This document shows, one piece after another, positions 47,216 to 60,830 of a stretch of 64,000 nt of DNA. Position 1 is the first letter of the stretch; the number at the start of each line of letters is the position of its first letter. The translations under genes were made by a program, and so were the position numbers. Under the pieces are notes generated by a model. The model ran no database searches and was not told the origin of the DNA. It saw nothing but the letters and a program-made list of their open reading frames with translations. The stretch is taken from positions 7,771,576 through 7,835,575 of the forward strand of contig NC_053115.1 of the NCBI RefSeq assembly GCF_010015445.1, written 5' to 3'. The stretch is from Perca fluviatilis. Its lineage: Eukaryota; Chordata; Actinopteri; Perciformes; Percidae.

Positions 47216-47419
47216 AACAATAAAAAAATTATTTTTAAAATTGCTTATCTAATTTTCAGAATTTTGTCACTGAAGAAGGAAGCAAAATCATTGCAGGCCT
47301 GAAGTGCCAGATGGTTTGTTAATGCACAACCATCTGAGAAGTTTGGAAAAGGTCAGGCACTTTCAAAAGAATATCTGGCAGGTGATTGAATTAACCATCT
47401 ATTATGTCCACCATTGCCC

Positions 47420-48081
<662 letters not shown>

Positions 48082-50120
48082 CACACACCTAAACCACAAA
48101 CCGTAGCTAGTAGTACATGCAACAAAAAATCTGTCAAGTGTGACTAAACATTTTCATTGGTTGCACCGGTGCACCTGACATTTAGCAGGTCTGTCTCTGT
48201 GGGTGTATGTGTATAGCGTTATTTTGTTTTTCCACCAGCATCAGCACTTTTTAAGTTTATATTTTAAACAATTTAGGTTATTGCCATTTCTTGTTTGTGC
48301 TGTAATTGTAATGAAGACATCAAATCTATAGTATCTTTTTTATTCCTGTTTACAATCATTTACATGGTGTTAAGAAATTACCAATGTGTATGGGAGCTGA
48401 CAAAAAAGTAAGGCTTTGAAAAAATTGTATTATTGCAGCATGGTGAACATTTTTGGTTGCACCAAACAGTGCAATCAATGTAACTGCAGCCCTGCCTTGT
48501 CTCTGATGTAGGAGACAGGTAAGACATGAACAAGGCATTCAGTTTATATCTAACTGGGATCAATAGGACAAAAGAAATATGCACACATGGTCAGAATTAA
48601 AAGTGATTGATAGTGATTGGACAGGGCAGAATATGCTCTGGCTTATTAAATATATTACAGTGAAGCAGAGAACCACCACCTGTCTAATAAACAAGCATGT
48701 CTACTTGTCATCGCCCATGGACAGCACGGTTCAAATCAATGGATTCAGGGCTTTGCAGTGAACAATGCATCAGCAATGCATCACACGTTTTCAAAATGGT
48801 GCATGGTACAGCAGCCCGTACTTAGGTTAGAAGAAAAATTGCATATTAATAGCAGTGAAGAGCAGAGGATAACACTAACCACAGAGGTCTTGAGCAATTC
48901 CTTCCATTTACTTTAGATGCCGTTGGCTGGGGAACAATGGTTTCTGGGTAGCTGTGAGAGAATGTGCAAGCAGAAGAGTTGTGAGCAATGCAAGATGTCT
49001 AGGGTGATGACCCTCGACAAGTATTCCAGCTACAGGCCTAATGAGGCCTAGTTCACTGGTGTCTTATCCTTATTACTTTTGGTTATAATGAGGGTCAGGC
49101 TGTTAGGCCATTCAGCTCTGATCACACTTATTAGGCATCAAGAGAAGGAGAGATAGAGAAAGAAAAAAATAGAGTTTGTTCACAGAAAGAAGAGGTTTTT
49201 CCTTTCTGCTGCTAGTGGTCGTATTTTTTGTCAGGATATAGGATACCCTGAATGCATCTTGTGGATTCTGTTTGATTTTGTTTTGTATCAGCAATTAACA
49301 GAGGGAAGAAACTGATACATTAAAAGCCTCTGATAATTACGCTAACGTCTGTTGTCTATTTCCAGCTCAGACTTTCTTACCCTATAGCGTTAGATCGGGC
49401 CGGATAAAAGAAGAAGAGTAAAAAAACGATGAAGAGAGCTCTGCTGTTAAAAGGTCCCCTGTGGCTGAAACATGAAAAACACATACAAAATAATTTAATT
49501 ACTCTGCTTAACACATTATGTCACCCACTTTCCGTTGCACAGGTCATTATGGTCAGTGGGAATTAATTGGGCCAAATTACTAATGAGTATTATGGAGTAT
49601 AATGAAATGGATCAGAGCAAAGCAGGATTTGAAAGAGCAAACCAGCTCAAAGCTGAATAAGACACTCATGACTTCCAACAGAAAATATTTTTTAATACAA
49701 AAGATGTTTGCTAAAAAGCTGCGATGACCTTGAGGACTTACTTTTGAATGTTCTCCATCATAAGCGCTGCACATTCAAACATTTGAACATACATTAGCAC
49801 TCAGACCTGTCAGCCCACACATCCCCAGCCCTTCACTGACAGCTTTTATCAATGCCACTTGATCCTGAGGAAGGTGAAAGTAGCAGCAGTGGAGAGAGAC
49901 TTTGTGGTTTTGGAAGAGAGGGGGATTGATGCCCTCACTTTGAAAATCTAAGATCAAAACAAACTCCTCATACACATGCACTATGGTACATGTTGGACGT
50001 TCAATAATTTGAGCATATGCTGGAATGAGTGCACATGAAAAAGAGAAATGAAGCATTTGAATTGCACATTGGTTGTGCACAATTTCAAGAATAGCTTCAA
50101 ATGGATGGCATTGAAAAAGC
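48082..50120. other. 2 kb without a recognised gene
   Basis: The stretch 49480-49640 (with cattatggtcagtgggaatt and ttaattgggccaaattac) has the look of conserved non-coding sequence, but this cannot be tested here. Confidence 0.35.
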
Positions 50121-50128
50121 ACGAGGAG

Positions 50129-51005
50129 CAGAGGTGTATAAAGTACTAGAGACCCATACTTGAGTAAAAGTACAAGTGCTCTATCAAAAAAGTGACTTGA
50201 GTAGAAGTAGAAGTGCTCTTTAAGCACCACACTTAAGTGGAAGTACTAAATTCAAAATGTTTTGTACTTAAGTATTGCAAGTAGTTTATTTTAAAATGTA
50301 CTACTCAAGTACTAAAAGTAAAAGTACAAGTATTGAGTTATGTAGTTATTAAAGAAAGCAGTCAAATTTTGAATATCATATTGTTGGAGTTCAACTTTTT
50401 ACTTGGTATTAAGGCTGTCACAAGCTGTACATTGCTGGATATGAAGGAAGTTTATGACATGTCACAGCTGTTATAACTACTATTATCTGATATAACAGTG
50501 GATATTAATCACTTATTAACAAATACTGAAATAAAATGTGTGATGTACTGGAAAGTTAGCAAGCTAGCAAAATACCGATAAACTAGCAGCTTCACACCAC
50601 AGGGTGAAACGGTTAACATTCAGGACTCATTTCAGACTGCTGCAACAACAGCTAAATAGAAAGAGTACAAACTCTGACTTCTGAACGGGTAAACCGTAAT
50701 GAAAAGAAACACGACGCAATCTCGGGGATTTTTTATTTAATTATCGTACGTAACTAACGTAGCCGTAACTAAACACACTGTATCCTACACAGTCTCCGTA
50801 GCGTGAGGCATTCACAACAGTAACGAGTAACGATGCAGCACATAAAAAATGTATCGGAGTAAAAGTATTAAACTCATCAAAAATATGTACTCAAGTAAAA
50901 GTGGAAGTAGGAGAAAAAAATAATTCTCCAGTAGAGTACAGATACAGCCTTTTAGTACTTAAGTACAGTAGTGAAGTAGTTCTACTTCGTTACTATACAG
51001 CTCTG
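50129..51005. mobile_element. hAT-type non-autonomous element (CAGAGGTGTATA end)
   Basis: Starts CAGAGGTGTATAAAGTAC; the right-end complement is CAGAGCTGTATAGTAACG. Flanks ACGAGGAG (50121-50128) and ATGAGGAG (51006-51013) agree at 7 of 8. Both subterminal regions are rich in aagtacaagt/ttgagtaaaa motifs, as in a well-known fish family. No transposase. Confidence 0.83.
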
Positions 51006-51013
51006 ATGAGGAG

Positions 51014-52139
51014 GAATATGCACTTTAGACTGGTGATGTAGAAGAGCATAGAGTGGAGAAGATGCTGGAGCCACTTCACTTTCTAATGACAAAAGCCGGC
51101 TAAGGGTGGCTAGAAGGGATACAGCTACAGCTGGAAATTACGCAAAATCTAATCTAATCTAATATAATTTTAATACTTTCACCCAGGAAACGCGTGTTCG
51201 TTCCTTGGGAATGTATAAATCCAAACCACCATCTTTTTCCTAAACTTAACTATTTTGGAGATGTGGTTCTGGCCTGCTGATGGGTTTAAGTCCAATGTAA
51301 CACTCCCTCTAGCTGTTTGGCTGTCCGCCTCCTTGCTCCACTGTGTTCACTAGCTAGTTGCTAACTTTTTTTGTTAGCTGTTTTGTTCTGGACAGGTAGT
51401 GTACAGTGTGATTATCAGAGTTTATATGCGTCCAGCTGTCTTCAAATTCAGCATACATTTCTTCGCCATAACTCAAGAATTTCCACGCTAACTATAAAAA
51501 CATTTTAAACAAATGTCTAATAGCATAAAATGATGAAGTGATGACATTTTATATCCAAACGGTCAAAGGTCATCTTCACTGTGACATCATAATGGTCTGC
51601 AAAAACAGTTTTCTGGCTATTATTTAACGCCATACTCAGGACAGCAGGGGAGATTGTGATCATATTTCACATTTGGTCAGATACTGAGTTGGTGACACTT
51701 ATCTTGGCTACACACCTTGAAACTGTGTTGATTGTATAGATCTTCTGTGCTTACGGGTTAATGATGTGTGTGAAGCATCCATGTTTTGCAAAAAAATAAC
51801 CATAATATCCTTTTTTTAAATTGCTTCAAAGTCTACATGTATTATATGAGTCTGGACAGACATGGATGTAAACTACAACTTGGTTTGTAGAGGCATACAA
51901 CCGCCTTCAGCAAGGCTTACCTGATCTAAGGATAAATGAAAAGGTGGTTTCTGTAATTCTGAGCACTGACAGTAACTGCAGTAAATGGCTGTGAACATAA
52001 TGTGAATTAATGCAAAAGTAGTTCTGAAAAAAAGAAAAAGGGGCTCATCTGTAATTTGTAGTAATAAGTGATCTTTTTCAGCATAATATAATCAATTCCT
52101 CTGGTGTAATCCTGGAGGGGATTGTTCGGATGTGTGTGT
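51014..52139. other. Unassigned sequence
   Basis: No gene recognised. Confidence 0.4.
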
Positions 52140-52159
52140 GTGTGCGTGCAAACAAATAC

Positions 52160-52403
52160 CTACCTAACGAGAAAATAGTCAAATATTCGATCCAGCCCTA
52201 ATTATTTTGATGCAAAAATGTGTACATTAGCAGGACTGTAGCACCACATGGAAGTGAAGGCAGCTCAGAGTTTATTTAAATGTGTAAGTGGAATAAAAAA
52301 CATTTCTTTCCTAAAATCAAAGAATAATTGTGATAAATAATCATGACCTTAAAATTGATCAAAATAATTGTGATTATTATTTTGGCCATAATTGTGCAGG
52401 CCT
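52160..52403 (-). mobile_element. Two abutting hAT-like element fragments
   Basis: At 52172-52201 'aaatattcgatccagcccta' resembles the right end of the 32463-33082 element. At about 52290-52403 the complement starts with TAGGCCTGCACAATTATGG and continues in AT-rich text like 39061-39430. Both are partial. Confidence 0.5.
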
Positions 52404-52799
52404 ACTACTGCTATGGGTGCCAGGATGTCAAGCAGGAAGCGACTGAAAAAAAAAAGAGCGTTTATTCAGTGGCGGCGAGGCTGGAAATAGGAGAGTGGCA
52501 TGAGGTGTCACAGGCAGCAACGAGCGCCGGTGTGCACCTAGCCACCACCGGTGTGGGGGTTGTGCATAGAAATTAAGGGTGGCTGTTTTGACGCATGTCG
52601 TTTGGCAGCGGTGTATTTTGGCCTTAATGGAGCCAGGAAGGACAAGTGAGTGAGATTCAGCTCTTCTTTGTTTGGGAGGGGAGAGAGAGTCACACCTGAC
52701 GGAGATCTGCACTACTGAGTGCACTTTTCTAGTTGGAGATTGCTGTCAGGCAATCCAGCACTCCAAACTGAATATAAATGAAGTTTAGTGGTTATCTTA

Positions 52800-52803
<4 letters not shown>

Positions 52804-52835
<32 letters not shown>
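52804..52835. repeat. (TA)n microsatellite
   Basis: About 16 TA units. Confidence 0.93.
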
Positions 52836-52838
<3 letters not shown>

Positions 52839-53201
52839 CTTTTTACACATTTATTTCTAGGCCTACATGTTTCTATACATTTTTTATTTCTTTTATGTAC
52901 TGAAGTTAAGATACAACATGCAGCACAGTAAAATATGTACGCAACATATGCCACAAATTCCACTGTGGAAGAATCCAAATTTTTCTGAATTTCAGAATGA
53001 GAATAGATAGGTATGGTGTTCTGATTGTCTCTTGCTATTGCGTGACCCGTGGGCTGCCTTATTGGTTGAGTTTTCATTAGTGTGCCATTACTGAAAGGTG
53101 TTGTAAGTATTTGCACGGCCAAAGGGGGGAGGGTTTTATTTGTTGATATAAACATAGAGAGTCCTGAGCAGCATCACTTTTTCGTTTTAGAGTGGAGGCA
53201 C

Positions 53202-53887
53202 CAGGGCTGTAGTCAAGTCCACATTTGTCGAGTCCAAGACAAGTCCAAGACCAGGACTAGTCGAGAACGAGTCAAGACAGAGTCCAAACATTTTTTTGTC
53301 CAAGTCAAGACCGAGTCCACATGAGACGATCAATACCGAGACAGAAAAAAAAGAATCCTTTTCAACACCACTTACTTACCTGTTCAGAATTTATGTGATG
53401 TGAGAGAGAGTATATGTTTAATTAAGATTATAATTTTGCTTTATTATATGTAATAATCAAAAAGCAAGTGCAGAGTAACACACTATAGGATCAAATTAAG
53501 CCATATTATTTACTTAAAATATAAAATGGAAGCGTTCCCATTCGTGAACTTACTACTTGTCCTGAAGAATTCGTAGTACAAAGTGCTCGCTGACATCTGT
53601 CTGTGGCCAAAATGAAAATAATTGACACCTGATGATCGAGGTATGTGATGCAGCCAGGTGTATACCAGGCGACTAATCTCGATGCCTGTTCTAGATGGAT
53701 TCTGAATTAAACAATGGTTTAGTTTTGAAGGAGGAAGTTACTTTAGAACAAAAGCATATAGTGCAGGACTCAGTCGAGACCAACTAGAATATTTGGCGAG
53801 TCCAATGGCCGAGTCCAAGACAAGTCCGAGTCCAAATACCAACGAGTCCAAGACAAGTCCGGGACAGAAAAGTGTACTACAGCCCTG
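53202..53887. mobile_element. hAT-type non-autonomous element (gagtccaagacaagtcc family)
   Basis: Starts CAGGGCTGTAGTCAAGTCC and ends GTGTACTACAGCCCTG, with perfect 8-bp flanks GGAGGCAC at 53194-53201 and 53888-53895. Subterminal regions carry many copies of gagtccaagacaagtcc on both sides. No transposase. Confidence 0.88.
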
Positions 53888-54844
53888 GGAGGCACTATGT
53901 TTAATGTTGACTCACAAAGAAAAAAGAGGAGGGAGGGATACAGAGAGACTGGCCTGAGAAGAGAGTAAATCATGGAGTGAAGGTAGCAGCCTGAGGCCAG
54001 CACATCCTGATGTTTCCTCTTTAAAGCAGGGAAATGAAATGGGAGAAGTGATGGCTATAGGAAGATGCCACTCGTCAAGTCTGGCCCTGCCATCTTCTTA
54101 TCACCAGCAGCAGCCTGTGGCTGGAGGGCCCCCCACAGATGAGAACTGTGGTGGTGCTGAGACCACAGGGTATCCACCAAAGCATGCACAGGGTATGAAT
54201 GATGTATGACAGGGCTGAGCTGACTCAATTCAAAACAGGCTCAAACTGCTGCAAATCAGGGTCCTGTAAAGTTAAAAGTTTGAAGCTAGCTAGTCTAAGG
54301 CAGCGTATGGCTAGTGTTTCAGAGAGGTCAAATGTTAATTGCCTTCCCAAAAGTCTCTGTGGTGGGCTGTTGTGTGCTGTAACCGAATTGTATTTCATGA
54401 AGACCGTACAGTAATTCTGTCTCCCTTCTCTCCTCTCTCTTTTGGTTTCTGCATTGCAGACCATACCGGTGTGGGAGGATATTACCACTGGCATTGCAAT
54501 GGTGAGGTGACCAATTTCAAAACACATCTGTTCAATTATACCAGAGAACCTCAAGATAATTAACTCTCTTCCCTCTGGCTTCTGCTGAATTACTATTGAT
54601 TGCAGCAACTTAGGAACCAGACCAGGCTCTTCTCTGCAGGATTGTGTACGCAGAGAGATTATTAAGTCATAAACTCGTCGTTTGTGTTTTTTCAGCTTTA
54701 CAATTGGTAGACTTTAACAGCTTAATGTGTACATAAAACTATTCATAGATTTTATGAAGATATGGTGGAGCTAAAAAAGAAAAAGAGGATTGGGAGAAGT
54801 TTAGTAAAGATCTGTTTGATAGCCTAAATTCTAACACATAGGAT

Positions 54845-54867
54845 GGATAGATAGATAGATAGATAGA
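54845..54867. repeat. (GATA)n microsatellite
   Basis: About six units. Confidence 0.9.
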
Positions 54868-57844
54868 TTTTGTAATAAAAGAAAACCAAAGAAACTGTAC
54901 CTCACATCTTGCCATACACATTTAGGTCTTAACAAAGAAGCTACATGTTATGCAGAAGGTAAAGCAACATAAAAGCCCTTGTCTTTGTGATGAGAGAAGT
55001 GCTTTTCCGCTCGACCAGTTGCCATAGCAGTCTCCTTTCAATGATTGTAATAATAGTTTAGAAGTTTGAAATGCAGTGCTGATGCCGAGGGGAGTGCAAT
55101 GAACAGATTTTTTCGCTGCTGCGTAGATGGGGGTGTGGAGGCATGGTGGAACATTCAATGGCAGGTTGTTGAGGCTGAACATGAGAGCCATCCCTTCGAC
55201 AACATCTCACAAAGCAGATTTCAATGCTACAAATCAATCATTCAACTGGATTTGCTTTAAGTGTGGGGCCTTTTTTTAAGCAACGGAATATTTGATTTGT
55301 CCCCTTCAGCGGCTACACAGGTACAGGATATTCTTAAAAGTAACTTTAAAAAAAAAACAATGTCCTTTACAGAAAAAAAGAGAACAGGGTATTCTTTCCT
55401 GACTTTGTATTGCATTAATGCAAGGCTGGAGCCAAGACCAGCAGTAAAATAAATGCTGCGTCATTACTTCAAAACGTAATGATAAATTTCAAACTTTGCC
55501 CCTCTTTCAACTCATAAAGTCATTGCAGAAAGGGAGCATTCGTCCATTTCTTGCAAGAAGTCCTGCCATTCCCTACAGAGTAAGCTGCCTGATAAAGAAA
55601 AACCCCAGATAGAGGTTTTCATCACTGGAGTGTCTTCATGCTGCACAACTGCTCTCCATACCCAGCGCTACAGAAAATCAATTTGCACCCTTCAGAATTA
55701 ACTGTGTCCAATTCCTACGGATATGTTTATTTCATTCACTCCAAATGAGATTATGGACCAACAGAGTGACCCTGAAAATATCCATAGCAAATCCATTTCT
55801 TGATGCATGACAGGGTCTGTGTATTGCTCATAAGGTGGAGCATAAAAGCGGTCTATATACTGTATTTCACTGTGTGAGCATTAGAGCAATAAGAATGAAG
55901 GAAATGTTTTAAGATTACAGGTTCTTACACATCACATAATCCCCTGTTTGTGTGATGTTTCTTCCTTTGTATTTTAAGGGAAGTTGTTAGTTTTTTTTTC
56001 ATCTGTCAGCAATGCATCATGGGATGTCAGTTTGGTGAGCAAAGTCTCTACCTGATATCAATAGTTTATTGAAACCCAATAGCGACAACCTTGTTTGTTG
56101 AAACTGACTGGCTTTAGCAGCTGTTATCCATTCTAGTGGTCAGGTGCTGATTTTAATAATTAATCACTTTTCATTCTGCAAATTTACAAAGAATAATGTA
56201 CAATAGTAGCTAGCAACTAAATCCTTACAACTACAGTTCAGGTTACCATAGAACCTGCACCAACATTTATACCTCATTTATAATTAATCCCTGAGATTAA
56301 ATTCAGTCTAATATGTTATTAGGCTTGGAAAGACTTATTTTTGCGCAACATAAAGGGAGAACAGTTCTATCTAAAAAGGTGCACAGAACAGCTGAAAGGG
56401 AATAACTGACTATTTTACGATAGACGATTATTTTTGGGGGCGACAGTCTCCCTGCCAAAGCTGCTTTCATTTAATGACTGGCAGGCAGAATGAGAGTGAC
56501 TATGCCTCTGGCTATTCAGAGAGTGAAAAACACTCCCACTATACCAGGAGCAGTGCAAACTCTATTTAAGTGCCAAGACCTAAGTGCCAATCCCTCAACC
56601 TTCAACTCATATTGTTGTACATGGCGATCATATGAGTATGTATTTTATTTCAGTTAAAATGGACGCTAACATTCAGAGCAAATCAGAAACAGTTTGGTCT
56701 TAGATTTTCCTGTAATTAGCTACATAAACATTGGAAATAGCAGTAAGTAATTATCAGGCAAGGTTTAAACCTCAAAAGTCAGAGGCAATTATATATCTCT
56801 GCAGATTATTTTTTTTCCAATCATAAAATGACCTCAACTGTATGGAAACTAAACAGATGCCACAAGTCCATCAGAGCTGCAGCTTCCGAAGATTACAGTG
56901 AAAACTGCCTCGGAGAACCAGAACAGGGCCAAGGATCAATTCCTACTTCATTGGACACCAATTTAAAGTCACCCAGAGTGATTCAGGGGTAGGTCCAGGG
57001 GCACTTGTAATGGGATTCATGCTGCTTCTCCCTATCTTAAGCCAGCACTGACATCCTGGATACATGTATCCTCTACACTCACTCACACATCTTATTTGCA
57101 ATTGCATCACTACATGGATGGTGTGTTTCTTCACACTTAACCAGGAATGGCAAAACATATTTTCGTTAAATTGTGTCGGTGCTTACTGTCTAAGAGAACG
57201 TGAATTCTCCAAGACAGGAAGCAGAAGTCTTAGTTGTCATTAGGGTTATCTGTTATTCTAAAGGAGGGTGAGTGGTTGTTCTTCTTTGATGCATTTTAAA
57301 TGTATATAGCCTACTGTAGTCCTAAAACTTCAATCCACAGTCCAAATAACTTTTACAGTGCATTTAAAAGAAAATAATTTGGTTTTTAGCTGTTACTTGT
57401 GGAGGTGACTCGTGATGCAGAGTGCAGTGTGTGCGAAACTCACAGATTTGGATAACATAATTTCTACAATCATTGGATGTTGTCAAATGTCTGGAATTGC
57501 TTGCGTGTGTGTTTGTGTGTGTATGATTACTGAGACCTGCTGAGAGCACCCCAGTGCACCCAGAGGGGTGGCAGGGGACAGATGGCAGGGAGGGACGAGA
57601 GTGGAAGCTGCCAAGCAGCATTAGTCACACCCATTACTCACAGGCTCTGTGCTGGCAGACAACAAGTGACTCTGCCCCTGACGTCTACATAGCAGGAAAT
57701 TCTCATTAACAATTTGCTCAGGAAGGAACAATGGGGGAGCAATTAGAGATGAGCAAATAGGCATTAGAGAGAGAGAAAGAGAGAGAGAGAGGAAGAATGA
57801 GGATGAGTAAGACCTCCTCTCTGCTGTCACTGGATGCATCATCC

Positions 57845-57881
<37 letters not shown>
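57845..57881. repeat. (ATC)n microsatellite
   Basis: About 12 units; on the complement it produces a run of methionine codons. Confidence 0.95.
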
Positions 57882-58149
57882 GAAACATCAGTTTGGCTTC
57901 CCCTGAGTCTTTCTACATTAAATAACAAAAAGTACGTAAACTGCTGCTACCTTGCAGAAATATCACTAATCTATGTGGACAGTTTGAGATGTTGAAATGT
58001 TTCCAAGGTTTTGCCTATGCCCACTTTCCCGTGCCTCTTCTGTCATCCCTGAACATCTAAGGACAAACACATGCAATGCGGTGTCGATCCCTGCACACAG
58101 AAGTGTGATCTAGGCCGGGCGTTCATTTTCCCCTTTTAGAAGCCTGCTA

Positions 58150-58540
58150 ATGAAGTCACAAACAGGCCGACCCGGTGGGACGTGCTCAGCCTCCGCTGCA
58201 AAGATGGAGGGAGACTTGAGGACTAATTGGCAGCACCCTTGTTTCCAGTGTAATTGCACTTATCTTGCGAGTCACCTTCGAGGGTCATTTAGAGGCTCTG
58301 GATTAATTGAGCAGAGCGTTGCGGAGTGTAGGAGAGAGAGGAGCCAAGCGGAGCAGATATTTGGCCCATTACGTCGATCGCAAAACTTTCTCGCTGTCTG
58401 ACACGTCCGCTCACACGGGACACTTTCAATCAGCCTGCCTTAATCGCTCCTCCGCTGTGACTAACAAATGCTGGCAACAGTTTTCTTTTTATAGAATTCT
58501 TAGTGATCATTATTTCACAGCCCTTACTCCCACCAGCCCA
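58150..58540. other. Possible conserved non-coding element
   Basis: Unlike its surroundings this stretch has balanced composition, no repeat text and several homeodomain-type cores (ggattaattgagc, gccttaatcg) in a CpG-containing setting (cgtcgatcgc). This resembles vertebrate developmental enhancers in general appearance only; conservation has not been tested. Confidence 0.25.
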
Positions 58541-59011
58541 CTCTAATGGGTCAGATACACCGCTTTAAGAGCGTGATGGAGTAATGATAGTGCTTTTAGC
58601 GCGCTTATGTGCAAGGGAGTATGTGAAAAACAAGCTGCAGAGAGGACAGAGAAAAATGTTTCAGGTGGGATGTAAGCCATGACTATGAGGCAGTGTGTCT
58701 GAGAGGTGCTGTATGCTGTATGTCCTGTGTAGAAATTCACATTTCTCATCACATCAAGGGCGCATACAGAGCCTGCCAAAATAGAACTGAGGAAACCAAA
58801 GTGTAATGAAACTCAGAGCTTGGGGAAATGGCTATTGTGTGTGATTTGGCTTGCTTTAATGACATCCTAGTAAAGGCTGAAATTCACTTTCAAGGTCACT
58901 TGTCATGTTGGAATGTGTCTATGTAACACTCTGGCCTTGCCATGGACAGATTATGAGAAAATGGGCCTCTGGGCCCCGGCATGTAAAAAGTCCCCCACCC
59001 CTCCTACTTAA

Positions 59012-59934
59012 AGTGATGGTTCGGAGTAATTTACCCTAGGGTCCTTTGCACCATGACCTCGAGCCAAACACCCCCCCAGAAGCTTTTTTCACCTGGGTCT
59101 AACACTGGGCGAGTTAGCGTAGAGTAGCGTTAGCCGCTGAGTAGCTTAGCGCGGGGCTATTGGACCCACGTTTGTATCTCTTAAATGACCCCACTAATAA
59201 TGCCCGAAATGATACCAAAGGTCTACACTAGTATATATAGGTTATGCTCTCATAAAACGATGGATTGGAAAGTTTGTAAGTACACCAGAAGTTTATGTAC
59301 ACTTGCCTGCTGGCTTCTGCTCTCTGTTGCTGTTGCTGCTGCTGCTGCTACCTGCAGTTAGACGAGTGCTTAGGGCCGTCTATAAATTACTACACCGAAA
59401 AGAGATACAACAAAAATATGTATTAATTTAATGATTAAATAAGGTAATGTCTCCAAACTTACCTCAATTATTACTTGTCTCCTGCTAGTTATATTACAGC
59501 ACTTACTTTAAAAAATAAGTTAAATTAAAAAATATTTTTGTTGCATCTCTTTTCGGTGTTGTAATTTGTAGATGTCCCTAAGCACTCGTCTCACAGCAGC
59601 AACAACAACAGCAGAGAGCAGAAGCCAGCAGGCAAGTGTTATTTACATAAACTTCTGGTGTACTTACAAACTTTCCAATCCATCGTTTTATGAGAGCATA
59701 AACTATATGTACTAGTGTAGACGTTTGGTATCATTTCGGGCATTATTAGTGGGGTCATTTAAGAGATAAAACGGTGGTCCATTGCCCCTGCACGCTTAAG
59801 CTATTCAACGGCTTACTCACCTAACTCACATGTCGTAAACCCAGGTGAAAAAAATTCTTGGGGTGTTTGCTGGGGTGTTTTTTTCGAGGTCATGGTGCAA
59901 AGGACCCTAGGGTGAATTACTCCGAACCATCACT
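59012..59934. mobile_element. Long fold-back TTAA MITE
   Basis: Begins AGTGATGGTTCGGAGTAATT and ends with its complement, between TTAA at 59008-59011 and 59935-59938. The two arms are complementary over roughly 380 bp each (for example aatgatacc, ggtctacactagt, cgatggattggaaagtttg, ccagaagttta, tgcctgctggcttctgctct). A short AT-rich loop sits near 59450-59520. No transposase. Confidence 0.9.
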
Positions 59935-60029
59935 TTAAGAGCCCAAACACCTAGACTGAAAAAGATGCAACTGCATCATTTGTAGTCTTTTTGCATCTCT
60001 TTCGGGTCATTTTTGTGTCTCATTGTATT

Positions 60030-60807
60030 CAGGGTGTGAACTACGGGGGAGCTGGGGGGAGCTCGGCTCCCCTTAATAAGACATGGGCTCCCCTGAAAAC
60101 CGTGATTTGTGAAATTTTGGGGTGGTCTCTAAAAATATTAACAGTGTGTCATTTTAACTTGCAATTTCAGTTTTGTGTAATGTGATCATCATGGATTATT
60201 ATGTGTAAAACTGCAAAAATATAATTCATTGATGCATGACGGCGATTTAAACCTAATTCACTTCAATAAAGATAACTATAGACCTACATGCTATTATTGC
60301 CATGAGCATCAAGGCGTGGTGGCGCTGCGGAGCAAATTCAACTCATGTTTAGTAGGCTACATGTTAACTCAAATATTCGTAGAAAAAATATAAACGTTGG
60401 AGGCCATTAATCGGCGTGCAAAGTCCTTGAAATCCATCTCTGTTTTACTAAGAAACTGTGTAGCGATGACGTAAATAGCCCAAACAATTCACCTGCTGCA
60501 AGCCCTGTTAGACACCTCCCGTCGGGGTGACAACGCAAGAAGAAGCTGAAGAAATAATGTCCTCTCTGGCTGAAGATGATCCTTGTTCATGTGAAATCTC
60601 AAAGACAGCCTGATGCTTTGTTTATAGACTATTTGTGGGCGGGGGTTTGCTGTTTGACCTATCAATTCCTGTCGATAAAGTATAATAGGGGAAATTCTGT
60701 AAAGTGCATACACTTGTAGCTGTTATGTATCTTTGTAAGTCACAAGCCGACCCCCCGCCGGAAAAAAAGTGGGCTCCCCTGAAGGCCACGGTATAGTTCG
60801 AACACTG
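60030..60807. mobile_element. hAT-type non-autonomous element
   Basis: Starts CAGGGTGTGAACTACGGGGG and ends GTATAGTTCGAACACTG, with perfect 8-bp flanks ATTGTATT at 60022-60029 and 60808-60815. Related text (gggctcccctgaa) occurs near both ends. Contains no transposase frame. Confidence 0.87.
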
Positions 60808-60830
60808 ATTGTATTCATTTTTTGTCACTT

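Larger units (their letters stand above)
53896..58149. other. 4.2 kb without a recognised gene
   Basis: Contains (GATA)n at 54845-54867, a 42-nt exon-like segment at 54460-54501, a GA-rich run at 57768-57791 and (ATC)n at 57845-57881. No transposon boundary was found; this is the longest stretch in the window free of recognised mobile elements. Confidence 0.4.

Noticed and set aside
49775..50230. 151-codon minus-strand frame
   Set aside because: It runs into the hAT element at 50129, has no recognised domain and no convincing splice sites. Its length is within chance for 64 kb.
52712..53155. 147-codon minus-strand frame
   Set aside because: It includes the (TA)n microsatellite (Tyr-Ile repeats) and shows no domain.
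54225..54608. 127-codon minus-strand frame
   Set aside because: No recognised motif, no splice support, and it overlaps the opposite-strand microexon candidate. Treated as a chance frame.
57621..57881. Frame beginning with twelve Met
   Set aside because: Translation of the (ATC)n microsatellite complement.
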